NCBI GenBank assembly: GCA_027382625.1
Contig: JAJKFJ010022070.1
Coordinates: forward strand, 212,398-276,397
Length of the DNA stretch: 64,000 nucleotides
Reading direction: 5' to 3'
Source of the DNA: Tetmemena sp. SeJ-2015
Taxonomy: Eukaryota > Ciliophora > Spirotrichea > Sporadotrichida > Oxytrichidae
A program made the position numbers and the translations under genes. Of the stretch, positions 11,235-22,066 are shown piece after piece; position 1 is the stretch's first letter; each line of letters begins with the position of its first letter. The notes beneath the pieces were generated by a model. It was not told where the DNA came from, did not search any database, and saw only the letters and a program-made list of their open reading frames with translations.

Positions 11235-11455
11235 TTTATTATAATTAAATTAAATCAATTCGTTGATATCTCCACTACGATTATCTTACATCAATTAATT
11301 CTGAATTACTCAGACTTATTTTTATTGGACAGCCAATCTCCGGCGAAATAGTTAATCTCAAATTTAATCAGAGCCAAAGGTAACATTAATAATATTTGCA
11401 CATATTTTAAACTTACCGTAATGACACATCGTTTATAAATTGAGTGAATATTTTT

Positions 11456-12852
11456 ATGCTAGTAATGTCTAATTCTAATACGAGCAATTTACCTCCTCTA
11501 AACATCAACTTTGCAATAATCTTATTTTAAACCTTGGAGGAGGAGCACAAGGAGCAGGGGACTTGGGAATAAAAATAAACGACCAAGTGCAAGTAAGTGT
11601 AAGCTTAGTGGATGTAGCAGGCGTTCTCAAAAATCAAACAGAGTAAGCAATCACTAACGCGGGACGCTAATTGCCAGGAGTTCCTTAAATGAACTTTGGA
11701 AGCGACAGCGAAGATGACTTTCAGAACTAATATGAGGAAAGAAAAAGAGACTAGAGACCTCTAGTTTAAGGGAATGAAGACGCTAAAAACGTAGAGATGA
11801 AAGATAAATCTCAACCTTCAGAGATAAACATGACAGAAATCAATTAGAATAAGCCAGCTGGAGGCAATAATTAAAACTTAGGAGCTAATGATGGTCAAGC
11901 CCCAGAGCCTACTCTAAGAAAAAGGAGAGTCAGACCATAAGCTATGCAAGAAGATAAGGCAGATGGAGAAGATGAGAAAATAGCTGCCAAAGGAGCTGCT
12001 GAAGAAAACGAAGAACCAATGTTCACCCCCTATTCAAACAGAGATTAGGGACCTACCAACAGGAAAAATAAAACTCCGTAGAACCAATAACATCAACAGT
12101 TTGGCGATAACGGAGATGATTACGATTTGTATGAAGATGAAATTTATGCCCAGATGACAATGAACTAGGCTAAATTCTATCAAATCGCTTACTACTAGTC
12201 ATATTTTAATGTGACAACTCTTGAAGTGCTTTAAAGGCTAAGGAAATCTTTATGGCCTTTTTGCACAAAGAGCTAACTCTTCGAAGATGAGGATAGGGTA
12301 GATTTGTACGGACCACTTTGGATAATGGCAACACTTATCGTAGAAATAGCTATTGTTGGCTTTATCGATTATTAAATTGATGTTGCTACTTTAGCCATTG
12401 AACTTAAAGGAGGCTAAATAGCTGCCAGTTAATTCACCGTTTACAGCTTGCAAAAAGTAGCGAGAGCTGGCTTCGTATGCATAGCTTATTTTCTTCTGAA
12501 TCCTTTGATGTTACTATTGCTCATTAAGTATGTTCTTTGGATCCCAGACGTGCAATATATTTGGCTCTTCTCGATATACGGATACTCATTCACTGTTTTC
12601 ATAATAACTACAGCCCTAAATGTAGTTCCTATTGACTGGCTAAAGTGGGTGTTCCTCGGAGTTTCAGGTCTAGTAAGCTTATTCTTCATTTTCTCGGAGA
12701 TGTATGCTCTCATAAAGTACAAATTAGAGCAGGGATTTTGCAAGTTCTTATTCATTTGCCTTGTAAGAAAAATAATAATTTACTTATGCCTATTCTTAAT
12801 GGCATCTCACTTTATATTCATCATAGCACTTAGGAAATACTTCTTAACATGA
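11456..12852 (+). CDS. Yip1-family (YIPF1/2-like) Golgi/ER membrane protein
   Basis: Yip1-domain proteins are five-pass membrane proteins that bind Rab GTPases in early secretory trafficking. The start is ATG 11456 or 11465 and the stop is TGA 12850-12852. A ~270-residue acidic/basic disordered cytosolic N-terminus precedes the domain. The signature region reads RKSLWPFCTKSQLFEDEDRV and then DLYGPLWIMATLI, matching the family consensus (WPF ... DLYGPFWI). At least five hydrophobic helices follow to the C-terminus. The N-terminus needs removal of one IES (TAAAC, 11499/11528). The N-terminal region is longer than in animal YIPF1/2. Confidence 0.85.
11499..11532 (+). other. 29-bp IES, pointer TAAAC
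   Basis: TAAAC at 11499-11503 and 11528-11532. Removal joins ..TSNLPPLN to LGGGAQGAGDLGIK in frame. Confidence 0.8.
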
Positions 12853-13052
12853 GAATAATTCTTGTATTATAATAAGTTTGTCTATGTAATTATTATCTTA
12901 AACTATTCGAAAGTATAATTCTTTCCTCAAAATTTAATAAGCTTATAGTTCATTCGTTGTTTTTAATACTATTACAGGGTGGTTGTTGAATTTAGCAATT
13001 TTTATTTCTACCCTATATTTCGACAGTTTATTTTTTGTTACCAGGAGGCTAG

Positions 13053-14477
13053 ATGAAATTGATTGTTGGTTTCTTTATCAAATTAATAAAGTTATATAGC
13101 AAAATGTCCCAATCAACATCAAGCACAGTGGCTGACTCTTCAGTTCAGCCCCAGCAACCATTGCCATCCACACCCAATGATCAAAATATAGTGAAGGATG
13201 CTCCAAAGCTCAGATCAATCGTTCCTGATGAACTTGCAAAGCATAATTAGGAAGGAGACTGTTGGGTCTTGGTTAATGGCAAAGTCTATGATCTATCTCA
13301 ATTCTACCGCAAGCATCCAGGAGGACCAGATACAATCATGGAGTTCGCGGGGAAAGATGGTACTGAAAAGTTTGAGGAGGCTGGTCATACTAAGGGAAAC
13401 AGAATAGAGATGGAGCAATATTTGATCGGAGAGTTCAAGGCCCCAAAAATATTCACTAAGATAGAGGAAATAGCTGAGCACAATCAACCTAACGATCTTT
13501 GGCTGCTGATCAATAACAAAGTCTATGAATTAAAAGATTTATCTAATGATAAATCCAGATAATTATTATATGACGTATCGAGCTTTAAGCATCCAGGTAA
13601 GAGAAGAAAATTCTCTAGAATCCCCTTTTATAATCTTATTCACTCTCTAAAAAAAAAGTTAGTTAGGAATTAAGAACCCCTAACGGGCATATAATACTTA
13701 ATAGATTTAAAGTAATTCACAGGCGTAACTCCTTGATCAGATGTGCCACGTCACCGCGAAAGCCCACCGTCATATTCACTCTCTAAATATCTGCTAAAAC
13801 GCAGCTCAGGATTCATTTAAGTAGCCAAAGCTAATACATTTCAGTATAGCTATCAATGGCAGCAAGACTCTTTAGATTTATAAGTGGATTTTAGATCTTT
13901 CTATTTTTACTATTGCAGATGATGTATACCATTTATTGTAGGCGGTAAAGAGATATTAGTTTAAAATGCCGGTATGGATGCTACTACCTAGTTCGAGGAT
14001 ATTAATCACACTTAGAAAGCCTTTACTTTGATGGAAGATTTGTACATTGGAGATTTTAAAAGCCCAGGTGGGGATGGAGAATCTTGGGAAGACTATATGA
14101 AGAGGAAATATTCTTGTTTACTTGTTTTAATAGCCTCTATTTCGTGTTATTATAAATTTATAAATAGAAGGAGGAGGACAATCAGCTTAGTTTGATTTAA
14201 AAGTTGGTTTTAGTAGGACTTTTTGTGATTGTATTCACCTACCTATATAACTACCTCACAGGAAATACCTCAGACGCTTAACCTCCAGTAGATCATTTTT
14301 ATAAAGTTAGTTTATATAAATAGGCTTGATTAGATGTTTGAGGACACATAACCATTTGCTATTAGAGAGCACGAACTTAGAATAATTGAATAAATATCCT
14401 CTGATGATGATGTATTTAGGTTAAGCATATTTCAACAAAACTTTATCTTAATTAAGGCTTTAAATTCACAATGATTC
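13053..14477 (+). CDS. Tandem cytochrome b5 domains, hydrophobic segment and reductase-like tail
   Basis: There are two cytochrome b5 domains. The first has WVLVNGKVYDLSQFYRKHPGG with a second heme His in EEAGHTKGN. The second has WLLINNKVYELKD, a GT-AG intron (13597-13951), HPGGKEILVQNAGMDATTQF and EDINHTQ. HPGG carries the first axial His. After an intron near 14120-14166 comes one hydrophobic helix (LVLVGLFVIVFTYLYNYL). A GT-AG intron (about 14306-14334) then leads to PFAIREHELRIIEQ and DDDVFRLSIF, which resembles the start of a b5-reductase FAD lobe. The remaining FAD/NADH lobes were not found. The alternative is that the protein ends at TGA 14327-14329 as a tail-anchored double-b5 protein. 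The start may be Met 13104 (MSQSTSS). Confidence 0.8.
13597..13951 (+). other. 355-nt intron splitting the second b5 heme motif
   Basis: GT at 13597 and AG at 13951 join HPG to GKEI in phase. It is much longer than most introns here and contains a 136-bp segment bounded by 15-bp direct repeats. Confidence 0.8.
13637..13787. repeat. 15-bp direct repeat flanking a 136-bp GC-richer insert inside the intron
   Basis: TATTCACTCTCTAAA occurs at 13637-13651 and 13773-13787. The segment between, notably 13720-13771, is richer in G+C than its surroundings. It could be an intronic IES with an unusually long pointer, or an inserted element or ncRNA. Confidence 0.6.
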
Positions 14478-14707
14478 TAAGTTTTTAATAGATGCGTCAA
14501 CTCACGTCATTCAAATCAGGAAATCTATTATAATTCTCATTCTGTGAACAATCTGCAATGCTTCTCTAAAATAAGAGTTTATTTTAATCTATCTTAATCA
14601 AATAAAATTATAGATATATTAAGTCGACTCTTCTTAGTCTAGTTTGCTTGGAATCACAACCTGAAAGCTGTCCCTATAAGCTGAAAAATAAAAAACCTTA
14701 CAAAATC

Positions 14708-15639
14708 ATGAACGATTTTAAAAATAAATTGCCAACTCATTTGAGTAAACTGCAATTTGAATCTTTCTTAGAAGGGAGACTAAGGGGATCCAATCTCTAT
14801 TCTCAAATGAAAGATGCAAATTAAGTTATTCAGGAGGGGCATCTTTAGACAAAAAACTTACTAGATACCTAGAGAACTGCTTCTTAGCTGATCTAATACA
14901 CTTACAACTTAGAGTAATCGCTTTTGGTAGGCTCAACTTTTGGATTCAATATTCTAAAAAATATTGTATAAAATTCTTTTTCACTCTCTTCGCTAATCTT
15001 GCATACGATGTTGGAAGTACAGGTGTTGAGACTGGAGGGACTATGCTAGCTATAATTTCAGCTCCATGCCTTTACTACTCAGCCTTCATTTTGATAAGAT
15101 ATGATAAATATACCCTCTATCCGACCTTCAACCTCGTAATGGTCCTCTATTATACAATTTACCTAGCCATCCTTCTGTTCTCGACCTTGTATGTGTATAT
15201 CCCCTGGATGGATTGTACCTCCCACATATCTTGGAATAGTTATTTGGACGATGTGTAGACTTTTCTCTGTGGAAATGCGACATTAAAGACTCAAAGTTTC
15301 TACATCGTTGTGCTCTTTTTCTGCTTTTTCTAAATCTTTTGCCAGTTTTATTTTTGGCTGGCTAGATTAAGCTAAGGAGATTACTCGAATCCTTAAAACT
15401 AGTATCGTTTCACATCCCACTAAGATATTTAGAAGATAGGTGAAAGCCGCATAATAGTGCTGGATTTAAATAACTTTAAGCCAGTTGCTTTTCCATAAAA
15501 TATACCAACTTCTGCAAATAAAGATATTCAACTACGATCTATGAAATAAGGAGCAGTGCGCTTAAATAACATCTTAGAAAAGATAAATATAAAAAGGCGT
15601 GAAACCCATAGATTAGAACTTAAAATCATATATATCTGA
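14708..15639 (+). CDS. Multi-pass membrane protein with N-terminal coiled coil, unknown
   Basis: The start is ATG 14708 (MNDFKNKLPTHLSKLQFESF) and the stop is TGA 15637-15639. The first ~85 residues contain a SNARE-like heptad stretch (QMKDANQVIQEGHLQTKNLL). A frame change near 14940-14980 (an unplaced IES) leads into a hydrophobic region with about four membrane helices. These include MLAIISAPCLYYSAFILI and LVMVLYYTIYLAILLF, then after a short loop with Cys residues FYIVVLFFCFFQIF. A basic cytosolic tail follows. If the two parts are separate, the first could be a SNARE fragment. I recognise no family with confidence. Confidence 0.55.
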
Positions 15640-15669
15640 ATATAATAACTTAATTATTCTCAAGCATTG

Positions 15670-16844
15670 ATTCCAGCGATAAATTCATTACAGGTCGGTA
15701 CTTAGAGTTTCATGATGACAAAATCAAGACTGACTAGGAAATTCAGAGAGCAGAAGCAGCTTTCAAGTACTGGCAGACTCATTAATTTGATCCCGTGAAC
15801 TGCGAATACTACGACCCTAATCTTGAGAAAGACTATGGAAAGTAATAAAATAATTAAATACTAACTTCCCATCTTAGAAAGAGAGAGATTAATCAGATGG
15901 AGCACGGCAAAGATTAAGTCAAGAAACTGCCAATCTCAGTGCAAAATGAGGGGCTTATGTATAACCCAATCAATATGCACATAGAGGATCCAGACAGACT
16001 ATATGAGAGGGACTTAAGAGAGAAGAACAAGCGTTAGCGTTTTGAGGTCCGCTATGATGTGGAGAAGATGAATCGTAAAGAAGGATTCTCCGAGTAAGAG
16101 AGAGCAGCTATGATGAGCTTAAATAAGATATCACAGTCGAGGTTTAAAATTGAGAACGATAGAGGATTTGATATTTTGAGTAATGATCCACTTCAGGGGC
16201 CTCAAGCTTCAAAAACTGTATATGCTCCAAGGGTTTCTCAACCTAGAGGAGTATGGACAAGAGCCATGCAAACTACTAATTCTGAATTCCTGAACGAGTA
16301 AGAGCGACAGAGAATAGAGCAAGAATAGTAAGAGAAGGCTAAAAAGTCTTAAACTCAAAACGATTTCTACTAGAGCTAAACTGAAGCCCTAAGAAAAATG
16401 CAGACCTATGATCCTCTTGCTCAAACTAATTTTGAAAGAAGAAGTTAGAGAGTGTTTAGAGGTTCGTAGACAGGTTTTAACAATGATGGTGCTACACAAG
16501 TTAAACTTAGAGAGACTTAATTTTCTCAAGCTCCTGGTGGACCTGAGAGACAATAAGTCTCAATGAGAAAGACTATAGATAACCCCAGAGGTGGCTCAGT
16601 GGCTAGAATGAATAGTATCTCTCAAGCAACACCATAAGCAATTCGCTAATTTACTCTGTGGATTTATGAGGCTAATGCGTTTTATTTAATGTCTTCTCAC
16701 TCTTAATTTGAAAGGCACTCAAATCAAGTGTCAACTAAGAATTCTAACCTTCCACCCAGCCAGCACTCAATATCAAGTTCTCAAAGATAAATAAGAACAG
16801 GAGGTTTCCAAAAGATAGGAATGGCTGCAATGACAAAGTAGTGA
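15670..16844 (+). CDS. Charged, Gln-rich coiled-coil protein (possibly ciliary), 5' end unclear
   Basis: A long frame with many TAA/TAG Gln codons ends at TGA 16842-16844. It runs from DSSDKFITGRYLEFHDDKIK through KREINQMEHGKDQVKKLPIS and the EGLMYNPINMHIEDPDRLYE block. Then come basic helices and a Ser/Gln/Arg-rich C-terminus. No ATG lies in frame upstream before the previous gene's TGA at 15637, so the start is behind an IES or the two loci are one gene. The globular N-terminal half with NP and DP motifs resembles uncharacterised axonemal proteins. This is inference, with no firm family. Confidence 0.6.
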
Positions 16845-16901
16845 GAGATTTGAAACTGAAAGACTGATATTATGGACATGCTAAATGGAGTCAATGGAGT
16901 T

Positions 16902-17638
16902 TCACTATCTAATTTAAGAATAATTTTCTCTAGAATTGTATATGACTACATTGAAAACTGTAATGATGTTGTAATCTCTGAGTCCAGTAGTTGTCATTTT
17001 CTTAATTTTTTATTTCTATAGGGTGTCAATGCAATATAGTATTTACCTTTTCCTCTTCAGGAGGTGGGCGTTTTTCAGGATGATCGTAGTGATGCTCAGT
17101 TAGAGGAATATTACTCAGGATATTGTGATCGGCATGAGTATCTTTGCCTGGTCTGAAATACCAAGGCTTTTTTATTTAAGAAGAACAATATCTTATTTAA
17201 ATGAATGATTGCTTTTCTTTAGGATAGTCAGGGTTTCCCTCAAGTCCTTTGAGTTTATTCTCAAATGTTATCACATCGAATGTTTGCTCATACCTTAACG
17301 CTCGATCCTATAAGCAGAAAATTAAATAGGAATTGAAAATTCGAAGATAAAAATCTTTGCACTTACCTTATTTTTCGCAATAACGTCAACAAAATTTTGC
17401 TTTTCTATTTTCTGAACGTGATTCTCGACATGTGGATCATTGAATTACTAAGTGATGGGATTGTAGAGTGTTTCCCTCTAGTTTTGATATCTTTGTGAGT
17501 TCTTTTCACATAGGGCTCAGCGAATCCCTTATCAAGAGTGCGCTATGCCTCATAAGCTGTCAATTCATTTCTCCAAGCGTCATTGGGGTCATGAGCTAGA
17601 AAATTTCCGTTTCCTTAGTGAACGGTTGCAGTTGCCAT
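16902..17638 (-). CDS. Conserved hypothetical protein, possibly axonemal
   Basis: The start is ATG 17638 (MATATVHQGNGNFLAHDPND) and the stop is TGA 16902-16904. An 11-bp IES (AAAGA, 17490/17501) must be removed to read ..AEPYVKRYQNQRETLYNPIT. A GT-AG intron follows KNFVDV-type residues near 17310-17370, and a second intron lies near 17005-17050. The C-terminal part reads KPWYFRPGKDTHADHNILSN and then PLTEHHYDHPEKRPPPEE. The compact His/Pro/Tyr-rich composition with an NP-phi-T motif is like small ciliary microtubule-binding proteins, but I cannot name the family. Confidence 0.65.
17490..17505 (-). other. 11-bp IES, pointer AAAGA
   Basis: TCTTT (+ strand) at 17490-17494 and 17501-17505. Excising 11 bp shifts into the frame RETLYNPITQQFNDPHVENH, which then runs to a proper splice donor. 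Confidence 0.7.
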
Positions 17639-17843
17639 TTTATTTGTTCAAAGGAGTTAGAACTCTTTATATTTATTCTTAATTCTAATTCCACGAGATT
17701 AAATTGGGAAACACTGTGAGATAGTATCAAGAGTAATATATTTAGAGAAGATATTTTCTTATTAAAATCTTCTCTGTTTTTTATTAAGTTAAGAACTATT
17801 CTGTTAATGAAATTTAGATGGATAGATTTTACTATTTTCAGTT

Positions 17844-19560
17844 TCAGTTGGACTCCAAGTCGAAATTGCGAGAAAGCAAACTTAATATACTTGGAATCAC
17901 ATTTATATAATTTAATATGTGAGACTTTTCAGTTCCCGTATCAGTGTCAATTCTTTGGGAAGCTAAACTCTCAAGTCTATCTCCAATAATTATCTTCTCT
18001 TGATTTTTCGGCATTACTTACTTTGCTGCTCCTGTTAGTTTGATTCCATTCTCATTCTTTATATTTTAATTTGTCTGATTGCCTTATAAAGGATCCACAA
18101 ACATTAACTGGCACTGATAAAACAGAGCATTTTGAGAATTCCTTGCTGAAGATTATCTGTCAGAGGTCCCTTCATGCGGATTAATATGCTCATCCTCTAT
18201 TCCTCGCAGGTAAAATTAGAGAGATTTCTAACTTCTATCTCCAATATCACCATTGCCAAGAGAAAACTCTTCATTTTCGAACTTAGATATTTTTCTTAAT
18301 GGCTGATAAAAAAAATTCAATAAATTAGATTCTCAGGCCGAGCTAGTCTAAGGGAAATTAAATTTGACTCACCAAGGCTGCCTTGATAATTCTTAGCTTT
18401 ACTTCTACTTATATCTTTATTATTTGGGCTTGAAGATGAAAATGGGGAAATCTTAGAGTCGTCGTCTCTGTTTGTGGTAGGGGTTGGTGTAGTTGAATCA
18501 GAAAATTGCTTTGTATTATTTTAGGTATCTAGGTCCGAAGAGCTGCGGCCACCTGACTCATGCTGGTTTTTCTTAATCTGAGCTGCTTCATTACTTATGA
18601 TCTACTGAAACTCAAAACTAAGACACGAATTAAACACTCCAGAGCTTGCTGAGCTCTAGAAGATAGAAGAAAATCTAATTAGTCGATTTACTCTTCCAAA
18701 TAGTTAACTCTCTCTTCTACAAGTTAAAGTTGCTCTTCACATAGAGTCCTTTCATCTTCTAATCTTTGCACCTTCACCTTAACTATCGCTTAGTTGATAC
18801 AGTCTGCAGTTTTCTAAAAGTCACTATGATTTTAGGATTTCTACTTATTATGTGACAAAATATTTAAATTAAAATGTCTTTCAAGTTATTTTGTGTAGTT
18901 TCTATGATTTAGAAATCCCTCTTTGGTAAGAAACTAATGTCCTTTTCAAAAATAACCCCATCTTTGAATTAATTTATCATAAAGGTATGTGGATTAGCTA
19001 GTTAAATCTCTGAAATTCCATCTTAAAAATAAATCGGTTATCGATAGCTCAATGGAAAATTATGAAACCATTACAAATTAGTTTATAAAATTTCTTTTGT
19101 GACATTTAAGATTACTTCTAGCTGTAGTATAGAGTAAAGCAGTTATAAACTGCATTTTCTAAGATGAAATTATTGTCTTAGTCCTATTCCTAGTCTAAAC
19201 TTGAGCTTATCTAAGTTTTATATTGCTTTTTGGATAATTTGAGATTCTAATCAGATTAAAAATATTGAAGATGAGTTTTATGAATTTACAGTAAGGGATC
19301 TAGTAGTAAAAAATGTAATTCTTTTGTCATCTATTCTCATCATTTTATGCAGCATTGAATCTTCACGTGAAAGCTGTAACTCTTGCTTACCGTTTGAAGT
19401 TACAAATGTTTAGAAATTATTCTAAAGAAGGTCTTGTCTCTCTTATAATAAATTATAATCTATTATTTTAATCTTATAGTTCATCCTGTTCTGTTGAGAG
19501 AAATATATTTTCTACGTCTGAATTATACTTTTTCTTTCCCTTTGACTTTTACTTCTCTTT
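17844..19560 (-). CDS. Coiled-coil protein with Ser/Asn-rich tail, several IESs, 5' end unresolved
   Basis: The stop is TGA 17844-17846. Upstream open pieces form a series: VENIFLSTEQDELQDQNNRL, RETRPSLEQFLNICN and an Asp/Gln segment. Next come STYLYDKLIQRWGYF and FLTKEGFLNHRNYTKQLERH, then a coiled coil (RLEDERTLCEEQLQLVEERV). A Ser/Thr-rich disordered stretch and a long disordered C-terminus end it. One GAG pointer near 18620-18650 joins ..QALE to FQQIISNEAAQ. The KEGFL..HRNY..QLERHF motif looks conserved, but I do not know the family. The start lies in or near the A/T homopolymer tract. Confidence 0.6.
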
Positions 19561-19579
19561 AGGATCTTACTTTTTCCAA

Positions 19580-20230
19580 AAATGAATTTTTAATTTAAAA
19601 AAAGGATATTAGGGGGGAAAAAAATTTTTTTTTCTAAAAAAATTTAAAAAATTTTTTAAAAACTAAAATTTTTTAAATTTAAATTTAAATTTTGGGGTTT
19701 TTTTAAAAAAAATTTTATAATTTTTACATTAAAACCTTGTGAATAAGGAAAAAAAAATTAAAAAATTGTTTAAACTTTAAATTTTTTAGGAATTTTTTTG
19801 GAAAAAAAAATTTTAAAGAGATTATAATTTTTTAATTTTAAACCTCAACAAATTTTTTTTGTGCTAGAATTTTAAAAAATTTTAGCATATTTTTTTCGAA
19901 TATTTTTGAATGGATAAATTTAAAATTGGCATCTTTTTAGGATAAAAAGTATCATAAAGATGATTAAGGATTTAATTAAAAAAAATTTTTAAATTTTTTA
20001 TTTAAGACTTCCCCCTTGAAAAAAATTTGGGTTTTGAAAAGAAATTTTTTCCCCAAGAAAGGGGTTTTTAATTCTTAAAATTAATTTTGAATTTTAAATT
20101 ATTCTCAAAATTAAGGGCCCCAAACCTTTCAAAACCCAATTTTAAAAATGAAAAAGGGTTAAAATTTTTGGCCCAAAAGCTTCTCTATTCCTTTATTCTT
20201 ATGAGTTTTTTCCTTTGCTTAAAATTTTTT
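19580..20230. other. Extreme A/T homopolymer tract
   Basis: About 650 bp are built almost entirely of runs of A and T (4-9 nt each), with a few G or C runs and no protein-like frame. It is sharply bounded by normal coding sequence on both sides. It may be a long IES or intergenic DNA, or an assembly/homopolymer artefact. Confidence 0.7.
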
Positions 20231-20310
20231 ATTTAAAAATTTTTTTATTTTCTTGATTAATCCCTTCAGAATTAAATATGTTGCAATGATTTATATGTCT
20301 TGAATTTCAA

Positions 20311-21754
20311 TCAATAATTTTTCATTACTTTCATAGCCTTAAATTTAAAAAATAAATACCCTTGGCTATTGTAAGGTAACTCTACTATTTGATTTCCAAA
20401 TAGGATTTTCTTGGTATCAAAATTATAAAAATATATCACAAAAACCTGTCTCATTTTTCTATAATTGAGCGAGTTCATATATCCTCTTTTCGATTTCAGA
20501 TTTTCTCTAGTAGTTTCTGTCAAGCTAAATGAATAATTCCTCTTTATGTTGATTTAGTAAGGCTATCTTTTGCCTTCCTTTACAGTGATATTGAATCAAG
20601 TCTTCTACACTGGGACTAAGCTCTAGATAATAAATTAAAAACGTTCTATTGCTCGTTGTTGAGTTTCTTATCATAATCTTTGAGGAAAAGATGTTTATTT
20701 TGCTTTTTCATTCTCTATATCTCTTGTTGAAGAAGAATCTGCTAGTTAATTCTTTTGTCTCTTTTGGGAGATAAGATCTTCTTATGAGGTTTATCATATG
20801 AGTATTTCAAGGAATCATTATTTTGAGTCGAGGTAATTCTGTTACTCTCTTACTTTTCATATCTCGGTTTGTTCTAAGATATTAAATTAAATGCAGATGG
20901 CAGAATCATGCTATTCTATAGATGAATTGGTTTTTAAAGCATTCCATCAGATATATAATGATTTTAAAATTAATTGTTTGAAGATCTAACTTTATTGTGA
21001 TGAACTTAAACAAATGATTTTGCCTGCTGAAGTTAGGTTTGCTGTTCCAGTTAGCTCATTTTGAATTATGCTTCAGCAAGATAGCTTTAGTCGATTTGTT
21101 AGTTTAGGCTTTCAATCTAAACAACACTTAAGTTAAATGAAAAATTATATGAGTAATCTGAGGATCATAGCATCATGAAAAATTTTGATTATTCGCTCTT
21201 TTCATTTGATTTCGATCGGTGAAAGCTCCAGTATTTTATTAGGCAAGTGAAAAGTTTCTATTCATTGATTGGCCTAAATTATCCTCTATCATAGAGCTCT
21301 GAGTAGCCTCTGCCACTTTATACTTGCTCCTTACAAATGTCTGAGAAAATACAAATTTAAAGTTTTACAGAGAAACTAAATTCATATCGAGTACGCTTTC
21401 TTACTCTGCATAGTGAGCATCTATTGTGCTTAATGCGTGAGCATGATTCCTCATCGCGTCATTTCAAATTAGGAAAGTAAATTATATTTGAGGTGGCTGC
21501 AACTGAGTTAAAATAGTAATTAGTTGACGAAAGAGTATTGAGACGCTAACGTTTGATTTGAAAAATATCTCTTGTGATTAGCTTTATGATGTTGTTTGCC
21601 ACCCTTCCTGCCTCCTAAGCTTTAAATCATTAAAGTTTGTTAATAAGCTTTAGATAGGTTTTTGAATGCTAGTTCTGTTAGCAAACTAACCTCTCAAGTC
21701 TCCTGCATTTGAACCCTCTCCTCTTGGATGGCATGAAGTGTAGCACTATCCCAT
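20311..21754 (-). CDS. Coiled-coil protein with putative myristoylation/palmitoylation N-terminus
   Basis: The start is ATG 21754: MGQCYTSC. Gly2 with Ser/Thr at position 6 fits an N-myristoylation signal, and Cys4 and Cys8 are candidate palmitoylation sites, so a membrane-tethered protein is likely. The body is Gln/Asn-rich, with pieces such as NDAMRNHAHALSTIDAHYAE and QIESLNQQIDQSYLAEAQFK. A C-terminal coiled coil (QQILLQQEIQRMKKQNKHLF) ends in a Ser/Arg-rich tail. A frame change near 20520 adds TETTRENLKSKRGYMNS before the final stop. I recognise no catalytic domain. Confidence 0.6.
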
Positions 21755-22066
21755 TATGGATATATTTATTGATCAAACTCAATATAAATTAAAAATGTAG
21801 ATTAAATGTTATTTTACTTTTATTTTACTTTAAACTTTTCTTCGAGTTTTATTTAGTTTTTACCTAAATGCTTATAATTAAAGCTTTAAGATATTAACGA
21901 CAAATATAGTGAAATGTTGAAAATAAATTTTACGCTAAGTATATTATTATCTTATCAAAATATATCAAAATTTGCATTAGATTCCAATATCATTAACTCA
22001 TTGTTTCCTCTCTATCAATAAATGGGTTAAAGAGTTCTTATAAAATTGAATTTCATAAATTTAAAA
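21755..22066. other. AT-rich divergent intergenic region
   Basis: This is a bidirectional upstream region between the 21754 (-) and 22067 (+) starts. I see no coding frame, RNA gene or repeat in it. Confidence 0.6.
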
